From positions 27,666,294 through 27,730,293 of the forward strand of contig NC_079474.1 of the NCBI RefSeq assembly GCF_026230105.1: a stretch of DNA of 64,000 nt. The letters are read 5' to 3'. The notes under the pieces were generated by a model. The model saw only the letters and a list, made by a program, of their open reading frames with translations, had not been told where the DNA came from and did no database searches. Origin of the DNA: Diorhabda sublineata (Eukaryota; Arthropoda; Insecta; Coleoptera; Chrysomelidae). Positions 60,160-64,000 of the stretch are shown here, one piece after another (position 1 is the first letter of the stretch; each line of letters opens with the position of its first letter). A program made the position numbers and the translations under genes.

Positions 60160-61420
60160 GAAGAACGTAGTACAAGTGATTATTTTGTTGCAGGATAATC
60201 GGAAATCGCACTTTGGAAGTAGGACAATTTCTGAATTCCATGCATCCTTATATCTTGAAGATCTCTCGAACAAATATATATCTGAGATCTAGAATACAAT
60301 TATTTCATGATATCGTATCAATTTGATAGATTTCATCTTCAGTCTACTATTCCAGTATACTATTCCATGCATCACTATGTCCTCTATCAACGTCTGTTCC
60401 TGCACCTTGTACCGTTGTACCAATAGGTACAGAAGAATCAATCTTTCGACCTGTATTTTTTCAGCATTTTTAGGATTGGCTACTTCATTTTTAGAACGCA
60501 ATGCAGATAGAACAGATCCAAATCCTTCTTCGGGGTTGCATATCCACATTCTGCAAATGTATGAGCTCCTGTAGTTTCTTCTGAATAGACGCTGCATTTA
60601 TTTTCAATCCAAGCTGGAGGTTGCGTGTTTGTTTAGTTCTGTTTGCTCAAAACTAGTAGTGATAGTGCTTCTATCCACAATGCTCTCGATTTTTTCGGTG
60701 AAATTTCCAAGAATAGGCAGATTGAGGCCTAAACGGATCGGTTAAAAGAGGAGATCCGTTGCGTGGAGTATACAGATCGAGATTAAAGCATTGGATCATT
60801 TCAAACAATGAAGGTATAACTCCAACCACCCTCTTGATAAAATTTCTTGAGCTCGTTAGTTGCTATATTTATTTGAATTTCATTTTATATTCAGTATCAA
60901 AATTTATTTAAAACTATTGAACTATACAAAAAATGAACCAAAATTTATATTTTTTTGGAAATATCAGTAAGTTATGTTGCTCCATCAGCAGGTTAGTCTT
61001 TGTACCACTGAAAACCTATATAACTCATAATTTTTGCTCATACATACAAATTTTGAATAATCCTTTGTGAAATGTCTAAAAGATCAGGTTTTTTGTCATT
61101 TCCAAAACTCTTCACAGAATGTACCACTATTTTAATGAACGATGCTTGTTCTGCGGCGATTTGTGTAGGAAACAAAATGAATTTAGACAAGGTGTATGGA
61201 GGTTGCCTTAGTAGAGTGTGACCTCGTTCTTTGCAGAATAAGTCAATATAATACATAATTTAATTTTAAACTTTCTATAACAGTTATCAAATTTTTTTGG
61301 GACCTGTCGTAAGATTAATCTCAGTAAGAGGGGTAATGTTTTCAAATAAAAATGCAATAAACCCAATTTTTTTACTGCTTTATCCTTTTTAACCCCTCCG
61401 CATCAATAGTTTTCGTCGTT
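60160..61420. other. No gene recognised
   Basis: A 102-codon minus-strand frame (60289-60597) reads, in an adjacent frame, VPIGTTVQGAGTDVD; I could not assign it. Other frames are short. Confidence 0.35.
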
Positions 61421-61424
61421 CTCT

Positions 61425-62050
61425 TCAAAATAAGCGTTTACGTAAGCGATAACGTCTTCGTCTAATGATTAATCTCTCTCTTGTACGTGATATTTTGAGA
61501 TTCAGATACAGGAAAAAGTAGCTAGTAGCTTGATCTGAATATGGTGAGTGGTCATACAATTTCAAGTGCAATTCAAGAATTTTAACTAGGGCCATCACCG
61601 AAGATGCGTTGTCTTTATGGAAAAGCATTTACTTTTTCTACAAATAGGGTCGCTTCTTGTTAAGATAGTCGATGAACACAATCCCATGACTATCTTAAAA
61701 AATGATTGCCGCCACTTTTCCTGTCGAAGAAATCGTCTTTGCTTTTTTCGGAGCAGCTCCCAACCCACGAATAGCTTACTCATGCATAATTCTGCAGTTT
61801 ATTACAAATGCATTATTTTATTACGCCAATAGCTTCTTTTATTTCTCTCACCTTAATCCGACGGTGGTCCAGTACGATTTGGTGAACTTTTTGGATAATT
61901 TTGCTGCGAGACGAAATTTTTAGTTGCCCCAGACGCTCGCCATCAGTTAAGAGATGCAGCCATGTGTGAATTATACTGGACAAAAGTTTGACGGTCGTAA
62001 GTGATGGTGCAGCGTCTTTGTACACAATGTTTAACTGCTCTTCCATTTGG
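61425..62050 (-). pseudogene. Mariner internal-deletion relic
   Basis: The minus strand reads MEEQLNIVYKDAAPSLTTVK, KIIQKVHQIVLDHRRIKVRE then IKEAIGVIK (DNA-binding half). It then passes, without the first catalytic Asp region, to an APKKAKTISS-like block, IVFIDYLNKKRPYL, MLFHKDNASSVMALVKILEL (second Asp) and a worn 'PPYSDxATSYFF' block. It was probably deleted internally and then decayed. Confidence 0.8.
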
Positions 62051-62839
62051 TTTTCAAAAATAATTATTTAATGACAGGTCGATACTCGTTGTTTTCACTT
62101 TCGGAAAAATCTTCACGACCCACTTATACGACTGTTGAACAGAATCCGAAATAGCGGAAATTTTAGTGAGATTCTCTCAAACGCATGTGAAAATATATTT
62201 CCCAATTTATATTGACATCTTCAGATTGAGGTCGGAAATTTTTCAGACAGCCCTAATAGCGTAAACTATTATAATACGTTTCCCTTTAGAGTTCGTCATA
62301 ATTAAACAGCAATTTTTACTATTCTCAACCCAACTGTGATTTAATCGTATCACATGACTGTTGAACCATGTTTGGTCAAGAAAGGTGATTAATCTTTTAG
62401 AACGTCTAAATGGTTTTATCGTAAGCAAATAATTTTGCCGCAACATCCTTGATTATTCAGTAATAGTCATTCACATCTCAAGTTTTTTCATATTTCGCAC
62501 CACAAATTTTAGGATTTAACGTATTACATCTACAATATGTAATCTGAATAATCTGCTCATTTTTACTAATTTTATTAATATTAACTCTTGTAATACTCTG
62601 TATACTCACCATTTACAATTCCATTCTCAGATTCCTCAATATTTTCGTTTTTAAGTCGATAAAATATATTTGAAATAAGTTTTTTAGTATGTGCAAGTAT
62701 ATAAAAAATTATATTTAATATTTTTTTTGTTACAGGTAAATATCCATTGGAAAACGTTTAGACGTGAGTATATAAGGAAATAATCATACTTAATCCTTGC
62801 CTTCCAGTCTTTTATGGGTGTATAAATAAACTTTACTTA

Positions 62840-63300
62840 AACACAAAGGACATCTTTGCCTGTCTCAGACCCAGTAAATTACTCCAGTAACTGATTTTCG
62901 TCCTGTCTGTTTCCTTTTCTAGTATCTTCTCCATTGTCCTGTAGCCGATTCCCTAAAGGTTTCAGGTCGTACTTGAGCAAGACTACCTGCTATTTCATTT
63001 TCCTCCACTTCAATATATTTCAGGCCCGCAAATTATTTTTTCCACCTAGCTCATTTAACCTGTCCAGACATTCACAAACTATCTTGGATCTCATGAACTG
63101 AACAAGATGATAATCTCGTTTACGATAATTCCTTTCCAAATCCACTTTTCTAACTGCGTATATTATATTTCTACTTGAGATTTAATTCTGAGCTGTACAC
63201 CCCTACTCTAGTTCTGCCTGTTGTTTTGGAGCCATTCTTGCACAATTTGATTGCATTTCTGGTCGTTTCTAGTAAGTTATTTGGATCTCATCTGGTTATA
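62840..63300 (-). pseudogene. LINE RNase H domain relic
   Basis: The minus strand reads LCKNGSKTTGRTRVGVYSSE then LNLK, matching the 'xFTDGSKxxxxxGxGVYxxxL' start of LINE RNase H (the catalytic Asp before Gly-Ser is changed to Asn). After decayed sequence comes KYIEVEENEIAGSLAQV, equivalent to 'GHxGIxGNExADxLA'. Confidence 0.6.
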
Positions 63301-63635
63301 CAGCTTAGTGCATATACACATTTCCGTAAATAGAAATCGGCCAACTATAAACTTTTAACTCAAGTATAACTTAACTATATATATTTTTTTAATGTTTCAT
63401 CAGATCAAGAAAAGGAATATGCTGTTTGAAAGTCAATTTAATATGCTTTAATGTGAGCATAATTTTATCAGCAAGGCTTATCGTTTATATGCGTAGCAAT
63501 CGGTAAAGAAATGAAATGTGTTTTTGTGGTAATTGTAACAAAAATAACAACTTTGTCAAATATTAAAATTATTGCGTTTATACCAGAAATTTTCATATTA
63601 TTCGTTATTTGTAATCTCAATATTGTTCAAGTGTG
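63301..63635. other. No gene seen
   Basis: AT-rich spacer between an RNase H relic and a Tc1-like element. Confidence 0.4.
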
Positions 63636-63639
63636 TTAG

Positions 63640-64000
63640 TGCAGCTTTGATCGAAAATGGACTTGGTCAACGAGATGTTGCTAAGTAATTGGTAATGACC
63701 CGCGCATTGGGTCCGTTCATAGACGACCTGAAACAGGCAAAAGATGATTTACAACCGCTCGTCACTTTAATGTCGTTTAAGTGCAACGACAGCTCCGTGA
63801 AGTGCGAGGAGTGATTACGATTGCTGCAAAACTTACCCCACCTCATCGACAAAAACGTCTGCGTTTTGTACAGTATCATCTGAATTGAAACTTGGAATCT
63901 GCTCTGAATATGCCTCCATGGTGGCGACCAAAGAAGAAAAGTGTGCGAAAGACCAAGAGAGCGATTTGGAGATTGCTGCTTTGAAGAGCGGATTGCTTAC
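63640..64000 (+). mobile_element. Tc1-like transposase, continues past the right edge
   Basis: The plus strand reads LIENGLGQRDVAK, then RRPETGKRRFTTARHFNVV, VQRQLREVRGVI, LTPPHRQKRLRFVQYHL and GDQRRKVCERPRERFGDCCF then EERIAY. These are the helix-turn-helix, GRPR-like linker and the stretch after the first catalytic Asp of Tc1 transposases. Frame changes show decay. The second and third catalytic blocks would lie outside the window. Confidence 0.8.

Noticed and set aside
60289..60597. 102-codon minus-strand frame
   Set aside because: Not assignable to any family; an adjacent frame looks equally protein-like, so no gene is called.
1..64000. CRISPR arrays, operons, bacterial genes or phage
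   Set aside because: No regularly spaced repeats, no ribosome-binding sites or dense gene packing; introns and transposons show animal nuclear DNA.
1..64000. Intact tRNA, rRNA or snRNA genes
   Set aside because: No complete cloverleaf or rRNA core sequence seen; the only tRNA-like feature (3322-3386) lacks two arms.

Overview
The window is AT-rich animal DNA, almost certainly from an insect and plausibly a beetle. The intron/exon structure, the insect-style core promoter and the mix of transposons all fit, but the sequence does not name the species. It holds one recognisable, apparently intact host gene. This is a seven-exon catalase on the minus strand (positions 43710 down to 19243), predicted at 516 residues, with a TATA box, an initiator, a 34-base 5' leader and a poly(A) signal all in place. 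The haem and catalytic core is conserved. The N-terminal region, the residues around the haem-ligand tyrosine and a cofactor-pocket position are unlike ordinary animal catalases, so it looks like a divergent paralogue.

Almost everything else is decayed mobile DNA. Left flank (1-19200): a non-LTR RNase H/3' end, a terminal-inverted-repeat element at 728-1310, a long inverted repeat at 3774-4660, a tRNA-like relic, a nearly full-length Tc1/mariner-type element with both ends (8595-9874), several mariner fragments, and a broken Crypton-like tyrosine recombinase (16556-17520). Catalase introns (19618-43626): intron 5 alone is about 15 kb and carries pieces of at least three kinds of non-LTR retrotransposon, a duplicated reverse-transcriptase fragment, mariners and a GC-rich tandem repeat.

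Right flank (43800-64000): two short mariners with both inverted repeats, a THAP/P-element-like deletion relic, an intron-containing pseudogene fragment of the transcription elongation factor PAF1, a 1.67-kb element with long inverted repeats, a Penelope-like element with a GIY-YIG endonuclease, a CR1/L2-type 3' end, a 1.04-kb Tc1/mariner-type element with both ends, and a Tc1-like element running off the right edge.

I found no CRISPR array, rRNA gene, intact tRNA gene or new multigene system. The items most worth following up are the divergent catalase, the PAF1 duplicate with a preserved intron, the Crypton-like recombinase, and the repeated pattern of mariner copies that keep the DNA-binding N terminus and C terminus but lack the middle. 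Exon edges come from splice consensus, reading phase and alignment to remembered family motifs; nothing was computed.
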